Source: Falsibacillus albus (lineage in GTDB: Bacteria; Bacillota; Bacilli; Bacillales; DSM-25281). Taken from it: 64,000 bases of DNA. The stretch covers positions 1-64,000 of the forward strand of contig NZ_RCVZ01000018.1 of assembly GCF_003668575.1 (NCBI RefSeq), read 5' to 3'. The notes under the pieces are model-generated. The model had not been told where the DNA came from. It was given only the letters and a program-made list of their open reading frames with translations, and did no database searches. Each line of letters begins with the position of its first letter. Positions within the stretch are counted from its first letter, which is position 1. The translations under genes and the position numbers were made by a program. This document shows positions 1 through 7,824 of this stretch, one piece after another.

Positions 1-14
1 AAACTCTCCGAAAA
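1..14 (-). rRNA. rrs: 16S rRNA, extreme 5' end (cut by window edge)
   Basis: Read on the minus strand the first bases give CGGAGAGTTT, the conserved start of Bacillus 16S rRNA. Only about 10 to 14 nt are inside the window. The leader and two strong promoters directly upstream, and the neighbour ygxA (next to rrnD in B. subtilis), support the call. The exact mature 5' end cannot be fixed from so few bases. Confidence 0.85.
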
Positions 15-132
15 AATGCCGACTTTGAAAGTCGTCTTTTTTCAAGCTTGATTAGCTCGATTTTAAAAAATAGAATTAACGTTGACGTTTGTTTCGTTCA
101 GTTTTCAAAGATCAATTTCGCTCAATGGCGAC
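15..132 (-). other. rRNA operon leader with boxA-like antitermination element
   Basis: On the minus strand the leader at about 91-113 reads GATCTTTGAAAACTGAACG. This block is conserved in Bacillus rrn leaders and in the 16S-23S spacer, and its first part matches boxA. A short stem (20-34) lies just before the 16S start and probably belongs to the precursor processing stem. Confidence 0.75.
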
Positions 133-138
133 TTTATT

Positions 139-167
139 ATCATATCAAGCGATGACTTTCGTGTCAA
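139..167 (-). promoter_or_regulatory. rrn P2 promoter
   Basis: Minus-strand SigA promoter: -35 TTGACA at 162-167, a 17-bp spacer, -10 TATGAT at 139-144. It drives the rRNA operon leaving the left edge of the window. Confidence 0.85.
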
Positions 168-234
168 CACTTTTTTTATCTTTTTTTCTTTCGTTCGCCG
201 CTGCCAAAGTTGTTGTTCAGCAGCGACGCTTATA

Positions 235-263
235 AATATATCAGCCCTAGAAATGAAAGTCAA
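235..263 (-). promoter_or_regulatory. rrn P1 promoter
   Basis: Minus-strand SigA promoter: -35 TTGACT at 258-263, a 17-bp spacer, -10 TATATT at 235-240. It lies 96 bp upstream of P2, the usual tandem arrangement of B. subtilis rrn operons. The first bases downstream are not identifiable with certainty, so stringent control by the initiating nucleotide is inference. Confidence 0.8.
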
Positions 264-278
264 CAGAAAAATGATATT

Positions 279-1154
279 TTAAGATAATTTTTTCGAAGCC
301 GAATAGTAACGGTGGAATATCCCTTGTCCCTTCGTCTCCACATTGGTTACTTCAATCATGTTTTTCTCTACTAAATACTCTAATAAGATTGCAAGATCTA
401 CGGAATAATGCTTCAACTCATCATGATTGATCAAATCATTGAAGCTCCATGATTCTTTTTTCTCCAAGACTTCAACGAGATGGCCGATACCGGAACGTGT
501 TCTTGAATGAATCAGGAATTCGCTCGCCAAGAAAAGAAGCTCCAGACGCTTTTCAATCGATTCGTCGCTTGTGACAAGCTCTTCATATAATTTAAAGATT
601 TCAGGTTCGATCTGCTTCACTTGATTCCAGACGGTTATTTCAGGATGGAAGCCATTTTCGATCACGGATAAACGCGCCAAATGATGAAGGGAATGGACAA
701 TATGATTATATGCATCCAGGTAATGATGGTTATCAAAGAACGCTTTACCGTCTGTATATCTTCTTATTAACTTAGCAAACTCGATTCCCATTTTGATTTT
801 CCGTCCGTAAAACGGGAAATCCCTCAATTCTGTTTTAAGGTGATCGACATACTCGTTCCGATCAAATAGGATCTTGCCGTTGAACAGCCAATCGACGATT
901 TTTCGATTGGTTCCAAGAAGCATCCATTCTCTTAATTGCTCTTCGCTGACAATATGCAATGCAGCTTTTTGTTCTTGGTAAGTGTAATGCTTAATAAAGA
1001 CAGACTGCTCCGCTTCCTTGACGATGACGAGCAGGACCACGTCGAACGTATCGGTAATCGGACTTGCATTCTGCCTTTTCTCTATCATCAATATGCCTAA
1101 TGTATTTTGTTGGCTTGCTCTTTCTTGGTAAATGGGACGAAGGATATCCTCCAT
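279..1154 (-). CDS. ygxA: YgxA, nucleotidyltransferase-like protein
   Basis: A 291-residue soluble protein of the YgxA family, described as nucleotidyltransferase-like. It has no signal peptide or membrane segment. The N-terminal part (about 1-120) would be the nucleotidyltransferase-like domain; the C-terminal part (about 240-285) looks like a winged-helix fold. No complete catalytic GS-x(n)-DxD motif is obvious, so activity is uncertain. The start ATG follows a good Shine-Dalgarno (GGAGGA). As in B. subtilis it stands between the rRNA operon, on the same strand, and the divergent ygzB. Function is unknown. Confidence 0.85.
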   Translation of the reverse strand: MEDILRPIYQERASQQNTLGILMIEKRQNASPITDTFDVVLLVIVKEAEQSVFIKHYTYQEQKAALHIVSEEQLREWMLLGTNRKIVDWLFNGKILFDRNEYVDHLKTELRDFPFYGRKIKMGIEFAKLIRRYTDGKAFFDNHHYLDAYNHIVHSLHHLARLSVIENGFHPEITVWNQVKQIEPEIFKLYEELVTSDESIEKRLELLFLASEFLIHSRTRSGIGHLVEVLEKKESWSFNDLINHDELKHYSVDLAILLEYLVEKNMIEVTNVETKGQGIFHRYYSASKKLS

Positions 1155-1317
1155 AATCTATTCCTCCAATATCACTGACATTTTAGGATACTACTTCGAC
1201 AATAATAATAAATATCCTTCAATAAGAAAAGACAATTTTCGACACTTCCTTGTCAAACATTCTTCTTCATTAGCAATAAAAGTATGATATAGTAATTTTC
1301 TAGGAGGGGACTTTTTT

Positions 1318-1662
1318 ATGGCGAGGTATTCAAATAAGATAAATAAGATCCGAACGTTTGCATTAAGTTTGATTTTTATCGGCTTCATCATTATGTACAT
1401 AGGCATTTTCTTCCGGACACATCCGATTGTGATGACAATATTTATGATACTGGGCCTATTGGCGATCATCGCGAGCACTGTGGTCTATTTTTGGATCGGT
1501 ATGCTCTCGACAAAAGCCGTACAAGTCGTCTGCCCGAACTGCGGAAAACCGACCAAGATTTTGGGGCGGGTGGATATGTGCATGCACTGCCGTGAGCCAT
1601 TGACGCTCGATGCTTCTCTTGAAGGAAAAGAATTTGATGAGTCATATAATAGAAAAAAATAA
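1318..1662 (+). CDS. ygzB: YgzB, UPF0295 small membrane protein with zinc-ribbon tail
   Basis: 114 residues. Two hydrophobic helices (about 16-36 and 40-62) are followed by a cytoplasmic tail with CPNCG and, 15 residues on, CMHC, a zinc-ribbon-like pair. This is the layout of the UPF0295/YgzB family, whose function is unknown. AGGAGGGG lies 7 nt before the ATG. It converges on perR across a shared terminator, as in B. subtilis, where ygzB also neighbours perR. Confidence 0.88.
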   Translation: MARYSNKINKIRTFALSLIFIGFIIMYIGIFFRTHPIVMTIFMILGLLAIIASTVVYFWIGMLSTKAVQVVCPNCGKPTKILGRVDMCMHCREPLTLDASLEGKEFDESYNRKK

Positions 1663-1697
1663 AAAAGATGGCGGCATGATAATGCGCCATCTTTTTT
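1661..1697. terminator. Bidirectional terminator between ygzB and perR
   Basis: Perfect stem GATGGCG (1667-1673) with CGCCATC (1685-1691), flanked by A6 on the left and T6 on the right. It can end transcription from both sides, i.e. ygzB (+) and perR (-). Confidence 0.9.
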
Positions 1698-2139
1698 AAT
1701 GTGCTTCTTTTTTGCTGCAATCGGGGCACGTTCCGTAGATTTCCATTCTGTGCGCCCCCACCTTGAAGCCTGTGACATGCGAAGCCAGATGCTCCACTTC
1801 ATCGAGGCCTGGATAGTGGAAATCCACAATTTTGCCACACGATTCACATATGACATGATAGTGATCGGTTGTCACAAAATCGAAGCGGCTGGATGAATCT
1901 CCATAGGTAAGTTCTTTGACTAAACCCACCTCACGAAATACCCGCAAATTATTATAAACGGTAGCCACACTCATATTGGGGAACTTCCCTTCCAGCGCTT
2001 TGTAGATATCATCGGCTGTCGGGTGTGACATGGAGCTGATTAAATATTCAAGTATCGCATGACGTTGAGGTGTGATTCGCACCCCTGTTTCTTTTAAAGT
2101 ATCCAGAGCTTCTTTCAGCTGATCGTGAGACACCGTCAT
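1696..2139 (-). CDS. perR: PerR, peroxide-sensing Fur-family repressor
   Basis: 147 residues, metal-dependent repressor of peroxide defence genes (katA, ahpCF, mrgA, hemA regulon in B. subtilis). An N-terminal winged helix covers about 1-85 and a dimerisation domain the rest. All sensing ligands are present with a +2 offset from B. subtilis numbering: H39, D87, H93, H95, D106. The structural zinc site is C98-x2-C101 and C138-x2-C141. Oxidation of two of the histidines by Fe plus peroxide releases DNA. It has its own promoter with a PerR box, so it is probably autoregulated. Confidence 0.97.
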   Translation of the reverse strand: MTVSHDQLKEALDTLKETGVRITPQRHAILEYLISSMSHPTADDIYKALEGKFPNMSVATVYNNLRVFREVGLVKELTYGDSSSRFDFVTTDHYHVICESCGKIVDFHYPGLDEVEHLASHVTGFKVGAHRMEIYGTCPDCSKKEAH

Positions 2140-2172
2140 GCACCTCTTTCCTAAAAAGAATTAATTATTACT

Positions 2173-2219
2173 TTAAAATCTTTATAAATAGTTTACTAAG
2201 AATGGTATGTTTCTGTCAA
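2173..2219 (-). promoter_or_regulatory. perR promoter with PerR box
   Basis: Minus strand: -35 TTGACA (2214-2219), 18-bp spacer, -10 TAAACT (2190-2195). At 2173-2187 lies TTATAAAGATTTTAA, which matches the PerR operator TTATAATnATTATAA at 12 of 14 defined positions and would cover the transcription start. The -35 begins one base after the stop codon of the upstream adenosyltransferase gene. This predicts autorepression. Confidence 0.75.
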
Positions 2220-2780
2220 TTAATCATGCTTGTTTTGATGAAGAGTCTCTTCTGTTTCACCGAGCTGCTGATTGACATATCTTGCAGCCACGAATAGCAG
2301 ATCGGACAGGCGGTTCAAGTAGGACATCACCAATGGATTTACATCCTCGCCAATTGCAACCGCTTTTCTTTCCGCTCTCCTGACAATGGTCCTGGCTGCG
2401 TGGAATGATGCACCAGATGGGTGGCCTCCAGGCAAAATGAAATTCGTGAGCTGTGGAAGTTCTTCTTCCCATTTATCAATCGCGGCCTCTAAATGATCCA
2501 CCTCTTCTTGGGCCACCTTCCATTTGACTTCTTTTCCAGAAGGAGTCGCCAATTCCGCACCTACATGAAATAGGACAGTCTGGATGCGGTGGAAGGTTTT
2601 CATAAATTCCTGCTGGTCCGGCAAGAATTCATTTTTAATATGGCTGAGTGCCAGTCCGATCATCGAGTTCGCTTCATCGCAAGTCCCATAAGCTTCGACC
2701 CGCATATCTGATTTTGAAACTCTTTGTCCGTACACCAAAGAGGTCGTCCCTTTGTCTCCTGTTTTCGTATAAATTTTCAT
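2220..2780 (-). CDS. yvqK: PduO-type ATP:cob(I)alamin adenosyltransferase
   Basis: 186 residues. Transfers the 5'-deoxyadenosyl group of ATP to cob(I)alamin to make adenosylcobalamin. The N-terminal KTGDKGTTSL loop (about 5-15, ATP binding), the RTIVRRAER segment (about 130) and LNRLSDLLFVAARY (about 155) are family signatures. The length suits a single-domain trimeric enzyme. It lies 3 bp after the preceding dehydrogenase gene and is probably cotranscribed with it. B. subtilis calls its orthologue YvqK, but there it is in another place. Confidence 0.93.
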   Translation of the reverse strand: MKIYTKTGDKGTTSLVYGQRVSKSDMRVEAYGTCDEANSMIGLALSHIKNEFLPDQQEFMKTFHRIQTVLFHVGAELATPSGKEVKWKVAQEEVDHLEAAIDKWEEELPQLTNFILPGGHPSGASFHAARTIVRRAERKAVAIGEDVNPLVMSYLNRLSDLLFVAARYVNQQLGETEETLHQNKHD

Positions 2781-2783
2781 CTG

Positions 2784-3740
2784 TTAGTACCCCCTCTTTG
2801 GATCAATTATATTCGTGAAAGTGTTCTTATTATTTATATATGTATGTAGATTATGCCTGAATATTTCAAATGCCCTGCGCAAATAGTTTTCTGAATGACT
2901 GGATACATGTGGAGTGATGACTAGATTGTCCAGGAACCAGAATGGATGGTTTGACGGAAGAGGCTCCATCATGAATACATCGAGGAATGCAAATGCAATG
3001 ATTTTATTCTTCAGTACATCCAACAATACGTCCTCTTTCACTGCGTCTCCCCTGCCAATATTAATGAAAACTGCAGAAGGTTTCATCCTTGTAAAATGGT
3101 CTTTCGTAAAAATAAACCGTGTCCAGTTCGTGCTCGGCAAAAGGTTGATGACAAAATCCACCTCGGGCAAAGCATCCTTAAATGTATTCAGTGTGTGCAT
3201 ACTGTGAAAAGGTTTTTTCACGGTACCACTTGAGTTCACACCGTGGACATTCATCCCGAAGACACTCAGCACCTTAGCAATTTCAGTCCCTATCGCTCCT
3301 GCCCCGACAATCATGACATTTTTTCCGTGAAGCTCGTTCATGGAATGACCGGCATGCCAGCTATGATTTTCCTGATGGCCAAGCAATACCCGGAATTGCT
3401 TTGCATGTTCAAGCATCAAACCGACCGTGAACTCAGCCATCGGAATTTTATGGATCCCGCGGGCATTCGTCACAAGGATGTCCCTTTTTTGAATCGCCTC
3501 CAGCGGCATCAGCTCCAAACCGGCTGAAACGACCATGATCCATTTAAGGTGCTTTGCCTTTTGGATATGGATTTCTTTCAGGTCTTCCCCGAATGTAACC
3601 AGCGCTTCTACTTCATTCCACTGTCTATCAGATACACGATTAATATTCGTTTCAATCATCGATTCCATTGGCTGGCCCTTAAGCTGTTCAACCTCTTCCA
3701 AATATTCTTTCAGTGGGTCAAACGTAAACAGGATTTTCAT
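2784..3740 (-). CDS. D-2-hydroxyacid dehydrogenase family protein
   Basis: 318 residues from the chosen start. NAD(P)-dependent oxidoreductase of the D-isomer 2-hydroxyacid family. The Rossmann motif GAGAIG is near 145-150. The catalytic triad is visible as Arg in NIGRGD, Glu in MEPLP, and His in TPHVSS. I chose the ATG at 3740 because GGGAGTG precedes it by 7 nt; a longer reading from 3776 has no good ribosome site. The substrate is not evident; the SHSE.. ending resembles the hydroxypyruvate/phosphoglycerate-like branch. Directly upstream of and probably in an operon with the adenosyltransferase. Confidence 0.88.
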   Translation of the reverse strand: MKILFTFDPLKEYLEEVEQLKGQPMESMIETNINRVSDRQWNEVEALVTFGEDLKEIHIQKAKHLKWIMVVSAGLELMPLEAIQKRDILVTNARGIHKIPMAEFTVGLMLEHAKQFRVLLGHQENHSWHAGHSMNELHGKNVMIVGAGAIGTEIAKVLSVFGMNVHGVNSSGTVKKPFHSMHTLNTFKDALPEVDFVINLLPSTNWTRFIFTKDHFTRMKPSAVFINIGRGDAVKEDVLLDVLKNKIIAFAFLDVFMMEPLPSNHPFWFLDNLVITPHVSSHSENYLRRAFEIFRHNLHTYINNKNTFTNIIDPKRGY

Positions 3741-3816
3741 GTATTCACTCCCATCCCACAAAAGACTTCCCTTCATTCATTTTACCACTCGGTCCATTTT
3801 CAGGCTATGCACTTTT

Positions 3817-3844
3817 GGTGACAGGCACCGGAGTGACAGGCACC
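3817..3844 (+). repeat. Two tandem copies of the GGTGACAGGCACC repeat
   Basis: GGTGACAGGCACC at 3817-3829 and AGTGACAGGCACC at 3832-3844. The 13-mer recurs at 21030, 22514, 41015 and 42435, and inverted at 22542. It sits right after the terminator that follows bcp. Confidence 0.85.
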
Positions 3845-3846
3845 AT

Positions 3847-3874
3847 AAAAAAAGAGGGCCGATGCTATCGACCC
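3847..3874 (-). terminator. bcp terminator
   Basis: Minus strand: stem GGGTCGAT / ATCGGCCC (8 bp with one G-U pair, 3-nt loop) followed by TCTTTTTTT. It lies about 140 bp beyond the bcp stop. Confidence 0.75.
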
Positions 3875-4016
3875 TTAAAGTAAGACTATCTGAGGAGGTA
3901 TGCCCTAGTATAAGGTATGTTCTTTTCATAAGAATGCATGGACAATTGCCTCGAGTTTTTCAAAATAGGCATAGACGTTCTCCCTATTTTCAGTTTACTT
4001 TCTTTAAATTCCGCTC

Positions 4017-4487
4017 TTACATATTATCTTTGATGAATTGCAGCGCTTCAGCAACGTGCTCTTTTACTTTGACCTTGCGCCATTCCTTGGCGATTTGACC
4101 ATCTTTTCCGATGATGAATGTGGAGCGCTCGATCCCCATGTATTCCTTGCCAAAGTTTTTCTTCAATTTCCATACACCATACGCTTCCGCTACTTTATGA
4201 TCTTCGTCCACTAGCAGTAAGAATGGCAGTCCATGCTTGTCTACGAATTTTTGGTGCTTCTCGATCGGATCGGGGCTCACTCCCAGGATGACCGTATCCA
4301 AATCCGAAAAGTTCTCATGCTGATCGCGGAAATCACACGCTTCCGTCGTGCAGCCAGGTGTCATATCTTTTGGATAAAAATAAAGCACCACATTTTTCTT
4401 CCCTTTAAAATCAGATAGTTGAACGGTTTCGCCACTATTGGCCATCAATGTAAATTCAGGTGCAGCATTTCCTACTTCAATACTCAT
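4017..4487 (-). CDS. bcp: Thioredoxin-dependent thiol peroxidase (Bcp/PrxQ), YgaF
   Basis: 156 residues, cytoplasmic peroxiredoxin that reduces hydrogen and organic peroxides using thioredoxin. The peroxidatic Cys is in TPGCTTEACDFRD (about 44-56), with a resolving Cys five residues later, the PrxQ arrangement. YFYPKDMTPGC precedes it, as the family requires. GGAGGG lies 7 nt before the ATG. In B. subtilis the gene (ygaF) is next to perR; here two genes intervene. No clear PerR box was found upstream. Confidence 0.95.
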   Translation of the reverse strand: MSIEVGNAAPEFTLMANSGETVQLSDFKGKKNVVLYFYPKDMTPGCTTEACDFRDQHENFSDLDTVILGVSPDPIEKHQKFVDKHGLPFLLLVDEDHKVAEAYGVWKLKKNFGKEYMGIERSTFIIGKDGQIAKEWRKVKVKEHVAEALQFIKDNM

Positions 4488-4562
4488 GCAAATCCCTCCA
4501 GCTAACTATTATCTTCACTAGTAGCGTAACCAAAACAGCCGGAGAAAACAAATTTCAAAACT

Positions 4563-5003
4563 CTACTTATGTGTTTTTTCAAAATCCATCACCGTGCGCA
4601 TGACAAATGCCGCTGGGATCGTGTAGCCGATCAGTGCCTCGATACCAGCCAGCAACCGACCGGCTGCAATGGGAACGACATCTCCGTACCCAACAGAAAA
4701 CAGCGTCATCGCACTGAAATAAAAACTCGTGCACAAATGCTGCCAAAATCCTCCCACACCCGCATTTACACCTTCAGACAATACATGCATCCCCTTCATT
4801 TCCAGCATCGTGTAGAGGAGGCCGAAACCGATCATCAACGTGCAATAAATCGAACTGATCAAGATCAAGTTTTCAAATGAAACATGCTTATATTTCATCT
4901 TTGAAGGAATGAATAATGTCCGCATGCTCAAAATCATACAAAGGACAACCGCTCCCATCAGCGTATAAATCAATGGCCTGCACCCCCAAAGGCTCGTCAA
5001 CAC
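4563..5003 (-). CDS. Two-TM potassium channel-like protein
   Basis: 146 residues. The selectivity filter TLFSVGYGDVVP (about 100-112) lies between transmembrane helices, as in Ion_trans_2 (KcsA-like) channels. There are additional hydrophobic helices near 12-28 and 42-66. No cytoplasmic RCK domain follows. Start is uncertain: a GTG at 5003 has a weak ribosome site, and an ATG 16 codons on is an alternative. It lies just beyond the terminator of the ABC exporter operon. Confidence 0.8.
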   Translation of the reverse strand: MLTSLWGCRPLIYTLMGAVVLCMILSMRTLFIPSKMKYKHVSFENLILISSIYCTLMIGFGLLYTMLEMKGMHVLSEGVNAGVGGFWQHLCTSFYFSAMTLFSVGYGDVVPIAAGRLLAGIEALIGYTIPAAFVMRTVMDFEKTHK

Positions 5004-5031
5004 ATTGTACGCTCGAATTCGTCAATCTATG

Positions 5032-5061
5032 AAAAAAGCCCGGACATTTTTGTCCAGGCTC
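5032..5061 (-). terminator. Terminator of the ABC-2 exporter operon
   Basis: Minus strand: GCCTGGACA / TGTCCGGGC stem (9 bp, one G-U, short A/T loop) followed by TTTTTTC, 5 nt after the stop of the second permease gene. Confidence 0.88.
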
Positions 5062-5065
5062 TCGA

Positions 5066-5851
5066 TTAATTTCCGGCACCGCGGTACCGTTTTATTCCTT
5101 TGTTCCATAAAATGATCGCAATCAGGAAAAAGATCAAACCGATGACCGGTGTCAAGAACGCATAGCCGTACCATTCCTTCTTCCCAAGGAAAAACGCCGA
5201 CGGATAGACGCCGACAAAGGCAAACGGGAGGATCCAGGTCAGCACGAACCGAATGACGGAATTATAAATGTTGACCGGGTATCTTCCATAGTTTCCGATA
5301 TTATACATCATCGGCATGATCGACGTTTTTGCATCGGACCAGAAGCCGATGCTCGCTAGCGCGATGAAGATGCCTGCATATACGAGCGCACCGCCGAGGA
5401 CCATGATGATAAACACAAATGGATCGTACCAAGTCAATTCCAGCCCTAATTCATCCCCTGCATAGAACATGACGGCCAATCCGGTGATGACACCGAACAG
5501 GGACTCCAGCTCCATCCGCTCGAGGATGATTTGAAACAAGCTGTGAATCGGCCTTGTCAATATACGATCAAGCTCTCCTTTTACAATGTAGCGATCATTG
5601 AAATCCCATATATTGAAGAACGATGAAAATAACGCGAACGGCACAAGGAAAAATCCATAAATAAAAATGATTTCATTTTGGGTCCAACCACTCAACAGCC
5701 TCGTATGCCCAAATACAACGAGGATAAAAATTAAATTGACTGCTTGAAATAAAAGGTCTGAAAAGATCTCCACAAGCAAGTCCATCCGATATTGCAGTCT
5801 TGTTTTCATATATTGGGCGACATATTGAAAAAACATCGATACATAAAACAT
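5066..5851 (-). CDS. ABC-2 family transporter permease (second)
   Basis: 261 residues with about six hydrophobic helices, of the ABC2_membrane_6 (DUF990) type. Membrane part of an ATP-driven exporter with the two upstream genes; 4 bp separates it from the first permease, so translation is probably coupled. The motif DFNDRYIVKGELDRILTRP near 85-105 is typical of this permease group. Substrate unknown. Confidence 0.85.
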   Translation of the reverse strand: MFYVSMFFQYVAQYMKTRLQYRMDLLVEIFSDLLFQAVNLIFILVVFGHTRLLSGWTQNEIIFIYGFFLVPFALFSSFFNIWDFNDRYIVKGELDRILTRPIHSLFQIILERMELESLFGVITGLAVMFYAGDELGLELTWYDPFVFIIMVLGGALVYAGIFIALASIGFWSDAKTSIMPMMYNIGNYGRYPVNIYNSVIRFVLTWILPFAFVGVYPSAFFLGKKEWYGYAFLTPVIGLIFFLIAIILWNKGIKRYRGAGN

Positions 5852-5855
5852 ATCG

Positions 5856-6647
5856 TCACCCTCCTTGAATGATCATTTGTTTTTTTGCCAGCACCCAAAG
5901 CACTTGAATCGGGATGAAAAGGATTACAGCCCATACACCTTGAAGCAAAATCGCTTCAAGCGCTTCATGTCCTTTGAAACCCCCGGTGAAAATCATGCTC
6001 GGGACATAGCTGATGCCTTGGAAGGGCAAATATTTCATGACTCCCTGAGCCCACATCGGGAAAAAACTGATCGGAAGCAGCAGGCCGGAAAACAAATCGA
6101 TGACCACCCGCTTCGCCCGGATGAGGCCGTCATTATTAAATAAGAAAAAAGTCGTCATCCCTGTAAGCAGGTTGATCTGCGTGTTGATCATGAAGCTTAG
6201 CACGATCGAAACGGCAAAGCTCAACCATGTCGTCCATTCTGCATTAAATTGAATCGGAAAGATAAAGGAAACGATCACCATGCCGGGAATGGAAAAGAAC
6301 AGTATTCGGAAGATCCCTTCCCCCAGACCTTGCATCGTTTTCATGCCAAGATAGCTGTAGGGGCGGATCAATTCCACGGCGACCTTCCCCTCTTTGATCT
6401 CAGCTGCGATTTCACGGTCGATGTTATTGAAGTAAAATGCCCTCGCCATCCAGGCAACTGCCACATAGGTGGTCATTTGGATAATCGATAGTCCTTGGAT
6501 ATTTTCTTTTCCTCCGTAAATCGCTTGCCAGAGAAAATAATAGGCGCCGATATTGATGCTATAAATCAAGATGCCGCTATAGTAATTCGTCCGGTATGCA
6601 AGCATCATCAAAAAGCGGATCCGAATCATTTCAATATATTTACTCAT
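5856..6647 (-). CDS. ABC-2 family transporter permease (first)
   Basis: 263 residues, about six transmembrane helices, paralogue-like partner of the next permease (heterodimer expected). The INTERIOR motif NIDREIAAEIKEGKVAVELI near 73-92 matches that of its partner and marks the cytoplasmic coupling loop. 13 bp after the ATPase gene. Exporters of this three-gene form are often annotated as multidrug or polysaccharide-like, but no substrate can be read here. Confidence 0.85.
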   Translation of the reverse strand: MSKYIEMIRIRFLMMLAYRTNYYSGILIYSINIGAYYFLWQAIYGGKENIQGLSIIQMTTYVAVAWMARAFYFNNIDREIAAEIKEGKVAVELIRPYSYLGMKTMQGLGEGIFRILFFSIPGMVIVSFIFPIQFNAEWTTWLSFAVSIVLSFMINTQINLLTGMTTFFLFNNDGLIRAKRVVIDLFSGLLLPISFFPMWAQGVMKYLPFQGISYVPSMIFTGGFKGHEALEAILLQGVWAVILFIPIQVLWVLAKKQMIIQGG

Positions 6648-6660
6648 GATTCAATCCCCC

Positions 6661-7668
6661 CTATACAAAGCCTTTTTCATAAATATTGCGGATGATTTCT
6701 TCCGTCGATGTTTCTTGAATCTTGATATCCTTGATTTTATAATGACTGACCACCACGGCAATCAGCGAAGAAATCTTTTGATCATCCGCTTCCACTGTCG
6801 CAACGAATTTTTGCATCTTCCGATCGATGAGCCAATTCACCTCGAGTTCCTTCGTTAAATGCGTCAATTCTTCCGCATCCACGGTCTCAAGGAATTGAAA
6901 TTCAATTTCCTTTTTATCTCCCCAGCTTTGCTTTAAGTGACTGAGGGCACCGTCGTAGATGATGCTTCCTTCATCAAGCATCACGACCCTGTCGCATAAC
7001 GCTTCGATATCGGACAGATCATGCGTCGTCAATAGGATGGTCGTGTTAAACTTCTCATTTATCTCTTTCAAAAATTGACGGATCTTCAGTTTAACCAGGA
7101 CATCCAATCCGATTGTCGGTTCATCGAGGAACAGCAATGGCGGATTATGAATCAAGGCCGCCCCCAATTCACAGCGCATCCTTTGGCCGAGTGACAGCTT
7201 TCGGACCGGCTTGTCCAACAGCGGTCCGATTTCCAATGTATCGATCACATGCTGCATATGCTCCTCATACTGTTCATCCGACACTTTATACACCTTTTTC
7301 AATAAACGGAACGATTCCTGGACGGCGATGTCCCACCAAAGCTGGGAACGCTGACCGAATACGACGCCGATCGTATTGACAAACTTTTCCCTTTCCTTAT
7401 GTGGGTTCATCCCGTTGACGGTCACTGAACCAGCGGTCGGAGTCAATATCCCCGTGAGCATTTTGATGGTCGTCGACTTGCCTGCTCCGTTTTCACCGAT
7501 ATAGCCGACCATCTCTCCCTTTTTGACAGAAAAGCTTATATCATTGACCGCCGGGACGATCCGGTAATTTCTATTCAATAAATCGCGGAATGCGCCCTTC
7601 AGCCCTGAACGGCTCGAATAGGCCTTGAATTCTTTCCGCAAATGTTCCACTTCAATCGCATAAGTCAT
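6661..7668 (-). CDS. ABC-2 exporter ATP-binding protein
   Basis: 335 residues. Nucleotide-binding domain about 1-235: Walker A GENGAGKST, signature LSLGQRMR, Walker B LLFLDEPTIGLD, H-loop TTHDL. About 100 C-terminal residues form an accessory domain. The N-terminal insertion before Walker A (about 15-45) is seen in the DUF990-partner ATPases. First gene of the three-gene operon, with AAAGGAG 8 nt before the ATG. Confidence 0.93.
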   Translation of the reverse strand: MTYAIEVEHLRKEFKAYSSRSGLKGAFRDLLNRNYRIVPAVNDISFSVKKGEMVGYIGENGAGKSTTIKMLTGILTPTAGSVTVNGMNPHKEREKFVNTIGVVFGQRSQLWWDIAVQESFRLLKKVYKVSDEQYEEHMQHVIDTLEIGPLLDKPVRKLSLGQRMRCELGAALIHNPPLLFLDEPTIGLDVLVKLKIRQFLKEINEKFNTTILLTTHDLSDIEALCDRVVMLDEGSIIYDGALSHLKQSWGDKKEIEFQFLETVDAEELTHLTKELEVNWLIDRKMQKFVATVEADDQKISSLIAVVVSHYKIKDIKIQETSTEEIIRNIYEKGFV

Positions 7669-7758
7669 TTATGTGATCTCCTTTCTTCTCGTTGCCATTC
7701 CATAGTGTATCACATCCTATTGCCCACGACCTCTAGAATGCTTAACCATTTTCTAGAT

Positions 7759-7787
7759 TTGCAGATTGGTGGCCAGCGTAATAAAAT
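7759..7787 (+). promoter_or_regulatory. gsaB promoter
   Basis: -35 TTGCAG (7759-7764), 17-bp spacer, -10 TAAAAT (7782-7787), 38 bp before the gsaB start. Inferred SigA promoter from spacing and match. Confidence 0.55.
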
Positions 7788-7824
7788 GAAGGTTGTACTT
7801 TCATAGAATAGGAGGGTTTTACCC

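Noticed and set aside
20-34. Hairpin with A and T runs that looks like a terminator
   Set aside because: It lies directly before the 16S start and downstream of the rrn promoters on the same strand, so it is leader or processing structure.
82-282. 66-codon plus-strand frame at the left edge
   Set aside because: It covers the rrn promoters and leader on the other strand, has no ribosome site, and its sequence is low complexity.
2173-2187. PerR control of bcp
   Set aside because: Only the perR promoter has the box; I saw no match upstream of bcp.
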